Positions 41,178-51,262 are shown, counted from the stretch's first letter. The stretch is DNA of 64,000 bases from Acidovorax sp. NCPPB 3576 (GCF_028473605.1 NZ_CP097267.1:3402501-3466500), one strand, 5' to 3'. The notes: generated from the letters alone by a model not told the origin. Program-made: numbers and translations.

Positions 41178-42618
41178 TGGCCTGCTCAAGTGGTTGATGG
41201 TCCCGCTGGCGCTGGTGCTGGTGTTCGCGGGCATCCAGCTGTTCTCCGGCGGCAGCGCGTCGTCGCCCCGCCCGCCCGGCACCCGGCTGACCGCCGAGGA
41301 GGCCAAGACCCTGGGCATCGATGCCGACACGCCGCGCGACACCGTGGCGACCCTGGTCGGCCAGGTCAAGCAATTGCGCACCGAACTGCAGGGTGCCCTG
41401 GCGGACAACAAGACCCAGCAGGCCGAGAACGAGCGGCTGCGCCAGCGCGAGGGCGCGATCGACCGGCGCATCCAGAGCGCGCTGGACGCCGAGCGCAACC
41501 AGTTGCGCACCGACCGCGATCAGGTCGCAGGCGAGCGCCAGCAGGCGCAAGGCCTGCTGCAGGAGGTGCAGCGCCAGATCGAGGGGCTGGCCGGGAAAAG
41601 CGGCGATGCCGACCTGCCGGTCGGTCTCGGACTGGAGCCGGATGCCAAGGGCGCCCCCGGCGCGCAAGGCATGCGCTGGATCGAGCCCGACGATGCGCGC
41701 CGCGACAAAAAGAGCGGCGTGTCCGATCAAAATTTCAGTTTCCCCACCCGGTTCGGGATGGACAAGGCCAACGGGGCGTCCGCCGATCACACCACGGACC
41801 CTGCCGGGCAGACGCCAGACGTCTCCACCGCCAAGCCGGTCTATACCGTACCGACCAACGCCACCCTGATGGGCTCCATCGCGATGACCGCGTTGATCGG
41901 GCGTGTGCCGGTGGATGGCACCGTCAACGACCCCTATCCCTTCAAGGTGCTGATCGGGCCGGACAACCTGACGGCCAACGGCATCGACATTCCCGACGTC
42001 GCAGGGGCCGTGGTGAGCGGCACGGCCTCCGGCGATTGGACCCTTTCATGCGTGCGCGGCCAGATCCGCTCGGTCACCTTCGTCTTCGCCGATGGCACCA
42101 TCCGCACCGTGCCGCAGGATCGCGGGCGCGGGTCCGGCAATGGACAGCAGAACGGCACGGGGGAAGGGAATGGCAATGCCGACAGCAATGGGGCGCGGGA
42201 AGGCCTGGGCTGGATCAGCGATCCCTACGGCATCCCCTGCGTCAGCGGCGAACGGCGCAGCAATGCACAGCAGTATCTGGGGACGCAATCGCTCATCACC
42301 GCAGCGGGAGCCGGTGTCGCCTCCTTGATCAAATCCGACAATGGCAGTGTCGCGGTCGTCGCCAACAACAACGGCTCGCTGGGCACGGTCGGCATCTCCG
42401 GCAACGAGGCGATGGGCCGCATCCTCGCCGGCGGCGTGCAGGACATGTCGCAGTGGGTGAACAAGCTCTACGGCCAGGCCTTCGCTGCCGTCTATGTCCG
42501 GCCCGGCGCGAAGGTGGCCGTGCACCTCGAACAACCCCTCACCATCGACTACGACCCGAAGGGCCGCAAGGTCGATCATCGCCTCGGAGGAGCCTTGCAT
42601 GCGCAGGACCTGGATTAA
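41167..42618 (+). CDS. traB: TIGR03752-type protein, TraB/VirB10-like
   Basis: This 483-residue protein spans the periplasm from an N-terminal anchor (WLMVPLALVLVFAGIQLFSG). Next come a coiled coil at about 60-140 (QVKQLRTELQGALADNK) and a Pro/Gly/Asp linker. A beta-barrel-type TrbI/VirB10 domain is last (VPTNATLMGSIAMTALIGRVP; RVPVDGTVNDPYPFKVLIG; NKLYGQAFAAVYVRPGAKVAV). It matches TIGR03752. A glycine- and asparagine-rich insert sits at about 320-345. It overlaps the lipoprotein gene by 20 bp. Confidence 0.9.
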   Translation: MKSNGLLKWLMVPLALVLVFAGIQLFSGGSASSPRPPGTRLTAEEAKTLGIDADTPRDTVATLVGQVKQLRTELQGALADNKTQQAENERLRQREGAIDRRIQSALDAERNQLRTDRDQVAGERQQAQGLLQEVQRQIEGLAGKSGDADLPVGLGLEPDAKGAPGAQGMRWIEPDDARRDKKSGVSDQNFSFPTRFGMDKANGASADHTTDPAGQTPDVSTAKPVYTVPTNATLMGSIAMTALIGRVPVDGTVNDPYPFKVLIGPDNLTANGIDIPDVAGAVVSGTASGDWTLSCVRGQIRSVTFVFADGTIRTVPQDRGRGSGNGQQNGTGEGNGNADSNGAREGLGWISDPYGIPCVSGERRSNAQQYLGTQSLITAAGAGVASLIKSDNGSVAVVANNNGSLGTVGISGNEAMGRILAGGVQDMSQWVNKLYGQAFAAVYVRPGAKVAVHLEQPLTIDYDPKGRKVDHRLGGALHAQDLD

Positions 42619-43033
42619 CGGCATGGCGGCGCTGCTCGCCGCCCTCGCGCTGGCGGGCTGCTCGACCAGCAAGGAAAAACTCCTTCCCCACGACGACCAG
42701 ACCATGCTCGACGTCTGGAACGCGGAAACCGGCGGCAGCGCGGGCCCGGGCCGACAGGCCGGGCAATTGCTCGACGCCCGGCAGTCGCTGCGCCGCCCGC
42801 TCACCGAGGCGGATGTGAAGGCAACGCCTGCGGGCCAGGCGAGCTACACCCGCACGGCGCGCAACGAGATCGATCGGCAGTTCCACCGCCTGCCCAATCC
42901 CGACCTGGCGATGTACGTGTTCCCCCATCTGGCGGGCACCGATCCCGTGCCGATTCCGGGCTACACCACCGTGTTCCCGCTGTACCAGCGGGTGCAGTAC
43001 GCGATGCCCGGAGAACGGACCGAGGACTACTGA
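42599..43033 (+). CDS. TIGR03751-type conjugal transfer lipoprotein, TraV/VirB7-like
   Basis: This 144-residue outer-membrane lipoprotein has the lipobox LALAGCSTS. Conserved parts are LPHDDQTMLDVWN and the C-terminal RLPNPDLAMYVFPHL ... PIPGYTTVFPLYQRVQYA. It matches TIGR03751 and takes the place of TraV/VirB7. Its stop overlaps the traC start (TGATG). Confidence 0.9.
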   Translation: MRRTWINGMAALLAALALAGCSTSKEKLLPHDDQTMLDVWNAETGGSAGPGRQAGQLLDARQSLRRPLTEADVKATPAGQASYTRTARNEIDRQFHRLPNPDLAMYVFPHLAGTDPVPIPGYTTVFPLYQRVQYAMPGERTEDY

Positions 43034-45912
43034 TGCGGTGGCCCTTCCAGCGCCATCGCCAAGCCGCACCCGACGCTGGCGCGGACGCGCCGCCGCCCGA
43101 TGCCTGGGAGCGCCACGTCGCTGCGTTGGCGGCGCAAGGCATCGCCGAGCCGGGCAAGCCGCGCGGCCGGGCAACGCGCCCTGCGACGGTCGCCGACGAG
43201 CAGGCGCTCTACGACGTGACCCCATCGTTTGCCGACATGCTGCCCTGGGCCGAGTACCTGCCCGACTCCCAATGCATGCTGCTGGAGGATGGCACCTCGG
43301 TGGCCGCGTTCTTCGAGCTGCAGCCGATCGGCACGGAAGGCCGCGAGGCCGACTGGCTGATGCAGGCGCGCGATGCCGTAGAAAACGCGCTTCAGGACAG
43401 TTTCGATGAACTCGATGAATCGCCGTGGGTGGTGCAGTTCTACGTGCAGGACGAGGCGGACTGGCACCACTACCTGCAGACGTTGGAGAACTACGTGCAG
43501 CCGCGTGCGCAAGGGACCGCCTTCAGCGCGTTCTACCTGCGGTTCCTGGCCCATCATCTGCGGGCGGTGGCCAAGCCGGGCGGCTTGTTCGAGGACCACA
43601 CGGTCACGCGCCTGCCCTGGCGCGGTCAGACCCGCCGCGTGCGCCTCGTCGCCTATCGGCGTGTCCACCAGACCGCGGCCCGCAGGGGCCAGTCACCGGA
43701 GCAGGCGCTGAACGTGATCTGCGAGCGATTGGTCGGTGGCCTGTCCAATGCCGGCGTGCAATCGCGCCGCCTGGCCGCTGCGGACATCCATGCATGGCTG
43801 CTGCGCTGGTTCAACCCTTGCCCGCCCTTGTTGGGTCCGAGCGCCGAGGACCGCGAGCGCTTTTACCGCCTTGCGGCCTATCCCGAATCCACCGATCCCG
43901 GCGAGATCGAGATGGCGAGCGGCACGGATTTCGCGCAACGCCTCTTCTTCGGCCAGCCGCGATCGGATGCCGACAACGGTCTTTGGTATTTCGACGCAAT
44001 GCCGCACCGGACCATCGTGCTGGACCGGCTTCGCCTGCCGCCCGCCACGGGCCACGTCACCGGGGAGACCCGCAAGGGCGGCGATGCCATCAACGCGCTG
44101 ATGGACCAGATGCCCGAGGACACCGTGATGTGCCTCACGCTGGTCGTGACGCCGCAGGACATTCTGGAATCCCATCTCAACCAGATCGCCCGCAAGGCGG
44201 TCGGCGAGACGCTGGCGTCGGAGCAGACGCTCAAGGACGTGCGGCAGGCGCGCGGCCTGATCGGCAGTTCGCACAAGCTCTACCGGGCCTCCATGGCGTT
44301 TTACCTTCGGGGACACGATGTGGCCGAGCTGGACGCGCGCGGCGTGCACCTGGGCAACGTGCTGCTCAACGTGGGCCTGCAGCCGGTGCGCGAAGAGGAC
44401 GAGGTGGCACCGCTCAATAGCTATCTGCGCTGGCTGCCGTGCGTCTATGACCCGGCCAAGGATCAGCGTCAGTGGTACACGCAACTGATGTTCGCACAGC
44501 ATGCGGCGAACCTGGCACCCGTGTGGGGCCGCAGCCAGGGGACGGGCCACCCCGGCATCACCTTCTTCAATCGCGGCGGCGGGACCGTGACGTTCGACCC
44601 GCTGAACCGCCTTGATCGGCAGATGAACGCCCACCTGTTCCTGTTCGGCCCGACCGGCTCGGGCAAGAGCGCCACGCTGAACAACATCCTCAACCAGGTC
44701 ACCGCGATCTACCGGCCACGGCTGTTCATCGTGGAAGCGGGCAACAGCTTCGGCCTGTTCGGCGACTTTTCCAAGCGGCTCGGGTTGACGGTGCATCGCG
44801 TCAAGCTGTCTCCGGGCTCGGGCGTGAGCCTGGCTCCGTTTGCCGATGCCTGGCGCCTGGTCGATACACCCAGCCAGGTGCAGACCCTGGACGCCGATGC
44901 ACTGGACGAGGACAGGGAAGAACGGGGCCATGCCGCGGATCACGACGAACAACGCGACGTCCTGGGCGAACTGGAGATCACCGCCCGCCTGATGATCACG
45001 GGGGGCGAGGACAAGGAGGAGGCCCGCATGACGCGCGCCGACCGCAGCCTGATCCGCCAATGCATTCTGGATGCGGCGCAGCGCTGTACCAGTGAGCGGC
45101 GCAACGTACTGACGCGCGACGTGCGCGATGCGCTGCGAGAGCGCAGCCGTGACAGCACCTTGCCGGAAAGCCGACGCACGCGATTGCTCGAAATGGCCGA
45201 TGCCATGGACATGTTCTGTCAGGGCGTGGATGGCGAAATGTTCGACCGGCCAGGCACGCCGTGGCCCGAGGCCGACATCACCATCGTGGACCTCGCCACC
45301 TTCGCCCGCGAAGGCTACAACGCTCAGCTGTCGATCGCCTACATCTCGCTCATCAACACGGTGAACAACATTGCCGAGCGCGACCAGTTCCTGGGCCGGC
45401 CGATCATCAACGTGACCGACGAGGGACACGTCATCACCAAGAACCCGCTGCTGGCACCCTATGTGGTGAAGATCACCAAGATGTGGCGCAAGCTCGGCGC
45501 CTGGTACTGGCTGGCGACGCAAAACCTGGACGATCTGCCCAAGGCGGCGGAACCGATGCTCAACATGATCGAGTGGTGGATCTGCCTGTCCATGCCGCCC
45601 GACGAGGTGGAGAAGATCGCACGGTTTCGGGAGTTGAACGCCTCCCAGAAGGCCCTGATGCTGTCGGCACGCAAGGAGGCGGGCAAGTTCACCGAGGGCG
45701 TGATCCTGTCAAAGTCCATGGAACTGCTCTTCCGTGCCGTGCCGCCCAGCCTGTACCTTGCCTTGGCGATGACCGAGCCGGAGGAAAAAGCCGAACGCTT
45801 CCAACTGATGCAGGAGTTCGGTATCAGCGAACTGGAGGCCGCCTTCAAAGTGGCTGAGAAGATCGACCGCGCGCGCGGAATCGAACCTTTGGCGTTCGAT
45901 GCGCTGGACTGA
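43033..45912 (+). CDS. traC: T4SS ATPase TraC (VirB4 type)
   Basis: This 959-residue cytoplasmic ATPase drives pilus assembly. The N-terminal TraC domain has PSFADMLPWAEYLPDSQCML. Walker A is GPTGSGKS with K545, and Walker B is INVTDEGHVI with D796 and E797. A charged insert (about 615-650, DEDREERGHAADHDEQRD) interrupts the ATPase domain, as in other PFGI-1 members. In related elements a thioredoxin-like gene follows directly; here the type VI cargo block begins 45 bp or so after the stop. Confidence 0.93.
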   Translation: MRWPFQRHRQAAPDAGADAPPPDAWERHVAALAAQGIAEPGKPRGRATRPATVADEQALYDVTPSFADMLPWAEYLPDSQCMLLEDGTSVAAFFELQPIGTEGREADWLMQARDAVENALQDSFDELDESPWVVQFYVQDEADWHHYLQTLENYVQPRAQGTAFSAFYLRFLAHHLRAVAKPGGLFEDHTVTRLPWRGQTRRVRLVAYRRVHQTAARRGQSPEQALNVICERLVGGLSNAGVQSRRLAAADIHAWLLRWFNPCPPLLGPSAEDRERFYRLAAYPESTDPGEIEMASGTDFAQRLFFGQPRSDADNGLWYFDAMPHRTIVLDRLRLPPATGHVTGETRKGGDAINALMDQMPEDTVMCLTLVVTPQDILESHLNQIARKAVGETLASEQTLKDVRQARGLIGSSHKLYRASMAFYLRGHDVAELDARGVHLGNVLLNVGLQPVREEDEVAPLNSYLRWLPCVYDPAKDQRQWYTQLMFAQHAANLAPVWGRSQGTGHPGITFFNRGGGTVTFDPLNRLDRQMNAHLFLFGPTGSGKSATLNNILNQVTAIYRPRLFIVEAGNSFGLFGDFSKRLGLTVHRVKLSPGSGVSLAPFADAWRLVDTPSQVQTLDADALDEDREERGHAADHDEQRDVLGELEITARLMITGGEDKEEARMTRADRSLIRQCILDAAQRCTSERRNVLTRDVRDALRERSRDSTLPESRRTRLLEMADAMDMFCQGVDGEMFDRPGTPWPEADITIVDLATFAREGYNAQLSIAYISLINTVNNIAERDQFLGRPIINVTDEGHVITKNPLLAPYVVKITKMWRKLGAWYWLATQNLDDLPKAAEPMLNMIEWWICLSMPPDEVEKIARFRELNASQKALMLSARKEAGKFTEGVILSKSMELLFRAVPPSLYLALAMTEPEEKAERFQLMQEFGISELEAAFKVAEKIDRARGIEPLAFDALD

Positions 45913-46004
45913 AACTGGCGGATGGCAGAGCCCATGCAGAGCGCCCCGACAAGGCGCACCGCCGCACTCAACGTCCCACCCGATCGACCACCGACCTCGG
46001 GTCA

Positions 46005-46015
46005 ATTGTGACAAT
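46005..46015. promoter_or_regulatory. Palindrome in the vgrG upstream region
   Basis: ATTGT-G-ACAAT lies 142 bp before the vgrG start in the 244-bp gap after traC, which is otherwise without a gene. It could be an operator for the type VI cargo block. No clear -35/-10 pair accompanies it. Confidence 0.3.
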
Positions 46016-46156
46016 ACGCATCAAACTGGCGGAATAGTTACGCTTCGACGCATTTAGACAGGTCTGGCGCAAGGGGGAAATGGCTCGATATTCCATCTGT
46101 CGGGATATGATCGCGGCCATTTCAATGTAACGGTCCGATACACGGGCCTGCAAAAC

Positions 46157-48469
46157 ATGACCCGCCGCGTCACGATCCAAACGCCCCTGGGAGAGCAACT
46201 GCAGTTCCGGCAGTTGCAGGGCAAGGAAGCCATCAGCCAACTGTTCTGCCTTGACCTGGACTTGTTGAGCGACAGCAAAAGCATCGACCCGAAGGCACTC
46301 CTGGGCAAGAACGCCACGGTCGTGGTGGAAACGCAGGGCGGCGGCCGGCGCTACCTGGACGGCATCGTCACCCGCTTCGGCATGCAAGGCGAGGACCACC
46401 GCTCCTATTCCTACCGGCTGCGCCTGCAGCCCTGGCTGTGGCTCGCCACCCGCAAGACCGATTTCAAAATATTCCAGAACAAGACCGTTCCGGAGATCGT
46501 CGAAGAGGTCCTCGGAAAATACGGCTACCCGCTGCAAAAGAAGCTCACCCGCAGCTACCGCAGCTGGGACTACTGCGTGCAGTACGGCGAGAGCGATTGC
46601 GACTTCGTGTCCCGGCTGCTGGAGCACGAAGGGGCGTACTACTACTTCGAGCATGCCGCAGGCCAGCACACCCTGATCCTGGCCGACGACATCGTCGCCT
46701 CGCACAGCCCGCTGCCCGGGGCGGCGGTCATCCCGTTTTATCCCCCCGAAAAAGCCGCCGTTGCCGACAAGGAGAACATCCACGCCTGGGAACTGCACCA
46801 GGCCATCCACTCCGGGCGGCACTACAACGACGACTACGACTTCCAGAAGCCCCGGGCCGACCTGTCCAACATGCGCCAGACCCCGCCAGGCCACGCGCAC
46901 GACGCCCACGAAATCTACGAATGGCCGGGCGGCTACACCCAGTTCGGCGACGGCGAGGCCTATGCCCGCGTGCGCCTGCAATCGAGCCTGACCGGCCAAA
47001 GCACCGTCCGGGGCCAGTCGCGCCACCGGGCCCTGGCCCCGGGCTACACCTTCACGCTGGAGAACTATCCGCGGGAAGACCAGAACCAGCAATATCTGCT
47101 GACCGGCATCGAATACCACTTCAAGGAAAACCCCCAGGTCAGCGCCGCCGCCCCCGGCCCCAAGGGCACACCGCAGGAAGAAGGCTCGTTCCAGAAGTTC
47201 ACCCTGCAAGCGCAGCCCACCAGCCTGCCCTACACCCCTGAGCGCACCACGCGCAAGCCGCGCACCACCGGCCCGCAGACCGCCGTGGTGGTGGGGCCGC
47301 CCGGCGAGGAGATCTGGCCCGACCAGTACGGACGCGTCAAGGTGCAGTTCCACTGGGACCGCATCGGGGCCATGAACGAGAACTCCAGTTGCTGGGTGCG
47401 GGTATCGAGCAGTTGGGCGGGCTCCGGGTTCGGGGCCGTCTTCATTCCCCGGATCAACCAAGAAGTCGTGGTGGACTTTCTCAATGGCGATCCGGACTAC
47501 CCGATCATCACCGGCTGCGTTTACAACGCCGACAACATGCCGCCGTGGGCGCTGCCGGGCAACGCCACGCAATCCGGCATCAAGACCAAGTCGAGCAAGG
47601 GCGGGGCGTTCGGCGACGGATTGAAGAACGGCGCGGGTGACGCCAACGCCATCCGCTTCGAGGACAAGGCCGGGGCCGAACAGCTGTGGCTGCATGCGCA
47701 AAAGGACCAGCTCACCGAAGTGGAGAACGACGAGGACAAGTGGGTCGGGAACGACCGGCGCAAGACCGTGGACCGGGACGAGACCAACGTGATCCACCGC
47801 GACCGCACCGAGACGGTGGACCGGAATGAGGACATCACGGTCCACAACAACCGCACGGAGCGGGTGGACCACGACGAGAAGATCAGCATCGGGGACAACC
47901 GCCGCGAGGACGTCGGTATCGACGAAACGGTGAGCATCGGCAAGAACCGGACGAAGACCATCGGTCGCAATGAGAAGGACAAGATCGGCAACAACTGGTC
48001 GATCAAGGTCGGCAGCTTCAAGACCGAGACCGTGGGCCTGGCCTACCTTCAGAACGTGGGGCTGGCCAAGATGATGAACATCGGTGCGGCCTACAACGTG
48101 AACGTGGGCGCGGCCATGATCGTCAACGTGGGCCTGACGCAGAGTACCAACGTGCTGCTGAGCCGTTCCGTGACCGTGGGGCAGAGCGAAACCAGCAAGG
48201 TTGGTAAAGACCGCACCGACAGCACCACGGAAAACTACACCGAAACCGTGGGCAAGAATTCAGAAACCACGGTCGGCGAGGTGCGCACGCTATCGGTCGG
48301 CAAGGAAATGTCCGTGACCGTGGGCGACGCCATGGAGATCAAATGCGGCAAGGCCGTACTGCGCATGACCAGCGACGGCACCGTGCAGATCAACGGGCAG
48401 ACCATCAACGTGGCCGGTAGCTCCAGCGTCACCGTCGCGTCGCCGAACACCAACGTCAACCCCACGTAA
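46157..48469 (+). CDS. vgrG: Type VI secretion tip protein VgrG
   Basis: This 770-residue spike protein forms the trimeric tip that carries effectors out of the cell. The gp27-like part covers residues 1-370 (GKEAISQLFCLDLDLLS; YRSWDYCVQYGESDCDFVSRL). The gp5-like OB domain follows (AVVVGPPGEEIWPDQYGRVK; SSWAGSGFGAVFIPRINQEV). A long repetitive beta-helix comes last, with many DR-E-V and VG---NV units at about 510-720. There is no extra enzymatic C-terminal domain, so it works with the separate Rhs effector encoded downstream. No T6SS structural genes are in the window, so a host T6SS must supply the machine. Confidence 0.95.
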   Translation: MTRRVTIQTPLGEQLQFRQLQGKEAISQLFCLDLDLLSDSKSIDPKALLGKNATVVVETQGGGRRYLDGIVTRFGMQGEDHRSYSYRLRLQPWLWLATRKTDFKIFQNKTVPEIVEEVLGKYGYPLQKKLTRSYRSWDYCVQYGESDCDFVSRLLEHEGAYYYFEHAAGQHTLILADDIVASHSPLPGAAVIPFYPPEKAAVADKENIHAWELHQAIHSGRHYNDDYDFQKPRADLSNMRQTPPGHAHDAHEIYEWPGGYTQFGDGEAYARVRLQSSLTGQSTVRGQSRHRALAPGYTFTLENYPREDQNQQYLLTGIEYHFKENPQVSAAAPGPKGTPQEEGSFQKFTLQAQPTSLPYTPERTTRKPRTTGPQTAVVVGPPGEEIWPDQYGRVKVQFHWDRIGAMNENSSCWVRVSSSWAGSGFGAVFIPRINQEVVVDFLNGDPDYPIITGCVYNADNMPPWALPGNATQSGIKTKSSKGGAFGDGLKNGAGDANAIRFEDKAGAEQLWLHAQKDQLTEVENDEDKWVGNDRRKTVDRDETNVIHRDRTETVDRNEDITVHNNRTERVDHDEKISIGDNRREDVGIDETVSIGKNRTKTIGRNEKDKIGNNWSIKVGSFKTETVGLAYLQNVGLAKMMNIGAAYNVNVGAAMIVNVGLTQSTNVLLSRSVTVGQSETSKVGKDRTDSTTENYTETVGKNSETTVGEVRTLSVGKEMSVTVGDAMEIKCGKAVLRMTSDGTVQINGQTINVAGSSSVTVASPNTNVNPT

Positions 48470-48482
48470 CCGGAGCCACGCC

Positions 48483-48926
48483 ATGGCCATCGTGCAACCC
48501 ATTGCGCCTCCCACCGCGCCATCCCCGGGCGATTCCCCCGATCCTGCGGGCACCGTGCACCTGTGGCAAGCCACCGTGTCATCCGCCACTGCGCAGCAGG
48601 ACACCTACACCGTGGTGCTGGGGACCGAAACCCTGGAGGCGCGCGTGGGGGTCATGCTGCCGCTGCTGGTGCCCGGCGACGAAGTGCTGCTGACGCGCAC
48701 CGGCGAGGGCCGTGCCGTCATCACCGCCGTTCTCAGCCCCTCAGCGGCGGTGCCTTGGGACGACCGGCCCATCCGGCTGCAGTCGCACCAGTCGATCACG
48801 CTCGCTGCTGGCTCCGCGACACTGCGTCTCACCGCCGAGGGCCTGGCCCGCATCGTCGCCCTCACCATCGAGCACGACGCGCGCGATCTCGTGGACATCG
48901 ACGCCGCCGAAGTCCGGATCAACTGA
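48483..48926 (+). CDS. DUF6484 domain protein of a vgrG cluster
   Basis: This 147-residue protein matches the DUF6484 proteins found next to vgrG in Burkholderiales. It is beta-rich (TVVLGTETLEARVGVMLPLL; LQSHQSITLAAGSATLRLTA), like a small OB or spike accessory domain. The role is probably effector loading on VgrG. It begins 13 bp after vgrG. A 16-bp palindrome lies at its stop codon. Confidence 0.75.
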   Translation: MAIVQPIAPPTAPSPGDSPDPAGTVHLWQATVSSATAQQDTYTVVLGTETLEARVGVMLPLLVPGDEVLLTRTGEGRAVITAVLSPSAAVPWDDRPIRLQSHQSITLAAGSATLRLTAEGLARIVALTIEHDARDLVDIDAAEVRIN

Positions 48927-48938
48927 TCCGCTGGCTCC

Positions 48939-49928
48939 TCAAAGATGGATTTGCACCCCGTCCGCCCGTCCCTGCTCTCCCTGCGGCAGCGCATGCCGCC
49001 ACGTCAATGCGAAGTGGCCATGCTCGGGCTCGATGGTCACGGTGTCGAAATCCGGGGACGCGCTATGGCTCTTGCCGTCCGCCGTCCAGTACACGCGGGG
49101 CCGGATGTCGGGCAGGGTGATCTGCGACGGGCCCTGGGCACTCAAGTGGACCCACTGGATCGATGTGCCGGGTTTCACCTGCTCGAAAGAAAACTGCATC
49201 CTCGGATGCGCGCAGTTCCAGGCCGCAGGGTCGAACGATTGGGGCATCCGCCCCACGATACCGGGCGCCTGCAACTCCGCCGGTCCATAGCTGCCCAGCA
49301 GCTTGCGCCGCGGGAGCCAGGTGCGGCCGAAGCAGCCGAACCCGGCCGGCACCGGCGTGTCGCCGGAAGCGCGGATCAACTGATCCGGCCATTCGAGCCG
49401 TGGCAGCGGCAAACCATCGGGCGGCAGGCCTGCACTGAAGCCCAGGCCTGTCGGATTGCCCGGTGCGAAGGCCTGCGCATCGGCCGGGTCCTGACCGCCG
49501 TAGGCCAGGTGATAGGCCACAGGCACGCGCAGCGCGGGTGCCTGTTCGACCGCCACCGGGAACAACCCCAGCCGCTTGCGCCACACGCGCTCGCCGAAGA
49601 CGCGCACCGTGCGCGACTCGCGGCCGATCTGGAGACCGGCATCGAACGACGCCACGGGCTTGCCGCCTGGCGCGTAGGCCACGGCGTTGACGATGACGTC
49701 CACCCGGGGCTTGAACGGCACCAAATCGCTCTCGAAGCGCACCACGCGTTCCATGCCCGGCGCATCAAAGAATTGATCGCCCCGCAGGATCGGCAACCCC
49801 TTGCCCTGCGTCACCAACCGCGACCGGAAATCCAGCGTGGCCTTGACCACCACGATCCTCTGCAACCCGCCGTCCACCCCGTAACCGGGAAGGATTTGTA
49901 CGGCAAAAGGCGTCAAATTCTCCAGCAT
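48939..49928 (-). CDS. DUF2169 family T6SS effector adaptor
   Basis: This 329-residue protein matches DUF2169 adaptors that help load Rhs or PAAR effectors onto VgrG. It begins with the characteristic MLENLTPFAVQILPGYG and contains VVVKATLDF and RVFGERVWRK. It is the only gene of the cargo block on the minus strand. It ends 13 bp from the end of the DUF6484 gene and starts 56 bp from the divergent next gene, which has room for a small two-way promoter. GGGAGAC precedes the ATG. The inverted orientation suggests a local inversion or separate control. Confidence 0.88.
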   Translation of the reverse strand: MLENLTPFAVQILPGYGVDGGLQRIVVVKATLDFRSRLVTQGKGLPILRGDQFFDAPGMERVVRFESDLVPFKPRVDVIVNAVAYAPGGKPVASFDAGLQIGRESRTVRVFGERVWRKRLGLFPVAVEQAPALRVPVAYHLAYGGQDPADAQAFAPGNPTGLGFSAGLPPDGLPLPRLEWPDQLIRASGDTPVPAGFGCFGRTWLPRRKLLGSYGPAELQAPGIVGRMPQSFDPAAWNCAHPRMQFSFEQVKPGTSIQWVHLSAQGPSQITLPDIRPRVYWTADGKSHSASPDFDTVTIEPEHGHFALTWRHALPQGEQGRADGVQIHL

Positions 49929-49984
49929 CGTATGTCTCCCTCCTGTTTTTGGCCTGATCCCAACCTTGCGTGCGAAGGCCGTCC

Positions 49985-51262
49985 ATGAGTGTCGTCCAAC
50001 TTCCCCTCGCCCGGGCCATCGACATCCCCGTCCTGCGCACGCTGCCCCTGCGCATGGCGCGCTCGCTGGTGACGCAGTATTGGCGCCGCGCCCACATGCT
50101 CACCGTGCCGGCGCATCGGCTGCAGGCCCTGGCGGTCTTCGATGAAGGCATCGTCCAGAGCCTGGCCTCCCTCAAGCTGCACCTGGCGCAAGCCCCGGCG
50201 ATGGAGGCGGATTTTCATGCAGAAATCGCCGCCTCTGGGCACGAATTGCAGCAGGAAGGCCCCGCCGTTTTCGCCCACGCGTGCATCGAAGTCCTCAAGC
50301 TGCAATTGGGTCGGCCTGGCGATGTGGCGCCCGCCCTCTGGAACGACCACCTGCAGACCCACCCATCCGCCGTATTCAACGCGCTGCGCTTTTGCTTCGA
50401 TGACGCCGTGGGCGCCTACCTCGCTCCGCGCGCCGAACAAGCAGTGGCGCAAAACCACCCATCGTTGGTGCGGCTGCTCATGCGCCTAGCCATCGCGCGG
50501 CCCGGCGTCTGTGACGCCTACGCACAGGCCCTGAATGCCATGGCGGAACCGATGCCAGGCGGGATGCCTGCCCTGTGCCAGTGGCGTTGCCTGGGCCAGG
50601 GCGACGAAGCCAAGGCACTGCAAGCGCTGGAGACATCGAGCGACGCAGACGCCGCCCTTGTGGCACTGGCCCTCATGGGCAGCTCCCAGCAGATCACCAG
50701 CGCCAAGGCCCTGCTGGCACGCGCGCCCGACTCCAGCATCGCCCTGGGGCTGTGCGCGGCAGGCGCAGGCCACGACCTCGCCGTTGCCTTGCGGGCGGGG
50801 CGCTTTCCCGCGATGGCCTGGAGCCAGCAAATCTATGCCGCCGCCCTGGTGGGCGACGGCCCCCTGCTGCGGCACCTGGCGGCCCACACGCCGTGGGACG
50901 ATGAATTGGCATGCCGGGCATTGGCCGACAGCGTGGCGTTGCTGACCGGCGTCCCCTGCGACGGTCTGTTCGACCGCACGCGCCCTGCCGGTGAGCGCGC
51001 CCAATGGGCGGACAGCACCCTGGAGGCCCTGCCTGCCACAGGCCCCGCGCTGCGGCTCGGCCTACCACGCCAGACGGTCGTTCTGGGGGACGCCGCTACC
51101 CGAGTGGGGACACCGTTGCGGCAACTGCTGTACATCGAACAGGCATCGCGCATGAGCGGCGCGCTCTGGATCGAGGCCGACGACCTCGCCAGCGTGCAGG
51201 CGCTCGCGCTCACCACCGCGTCCGTCTTCGAGCGGGCCGTCATCACCGGGACCGCGCCATGA
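49985..51262 (+). CDS. TIGR02270-like protein of a vgrG cluster
   Basis: This 425-residue protein is rich in helices with alanine-rich repeats (AHRLQALAVFDEGIVQSLAS; HEAT-like units at about 170-330 such as LETSSDADAALVALALMG). Proteins of this kind, named TIGR02270, occur in T6SS effector operons. The match is by general resemblance and position, not by a diagnostic motif. It probably acts as an adaptor. Its stop overlaps the next start by 4 bp. Confidence 0.55.
   Translation: MSVVQLPLARAIDIPVLRTLPLRMARSLVTQYWRRAHMLTVPAHRLQALAVFDEGIVQSLASLKLHLAQAPAMEADFHAEIAASGHELQQEGPAVFAHACIEVLKLQLGRPGDVAPALWNDHLQTHPSAVFNALRFCFDDAVGAYLAPRAEQAVAQNHPSLVRLLMRLAIARPGVCDAYAQALNAMAEPMPGGMPALCQWRCLGQGDEAKALQALETSSDADAALVALALMGSSQQITSAKALLARAPDSSIALGLCAAGAGHDLAVALRAGRFPAMAWSQQIYAAALVGDGPLLRHLAAHTPWDDELACRALADSVALLTGVPCDGLFDRTRPAGERAQWADSTLEALPATGPALRLGLPRQTVVLGDAATRVGTPLRQLLYIEQASRMSGALWIEADDLASVQALALTTASVFERAVITGTAP

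Noticed and set aside
45968..47872. Minus-strand frame of 634 codons opposite vgrG
   Set aside because: vgrG is unmistakable in the plus strand; the antisense frame has no ribosome site or known domain.
47700..48350. Regular short repeats suggesting a CRISPR or satellite array
   Set aside because: They are coding repeats of the VgrG beta-helix (DR-E-V and VG---NV units), with spacing set by codons and no identical repeats.
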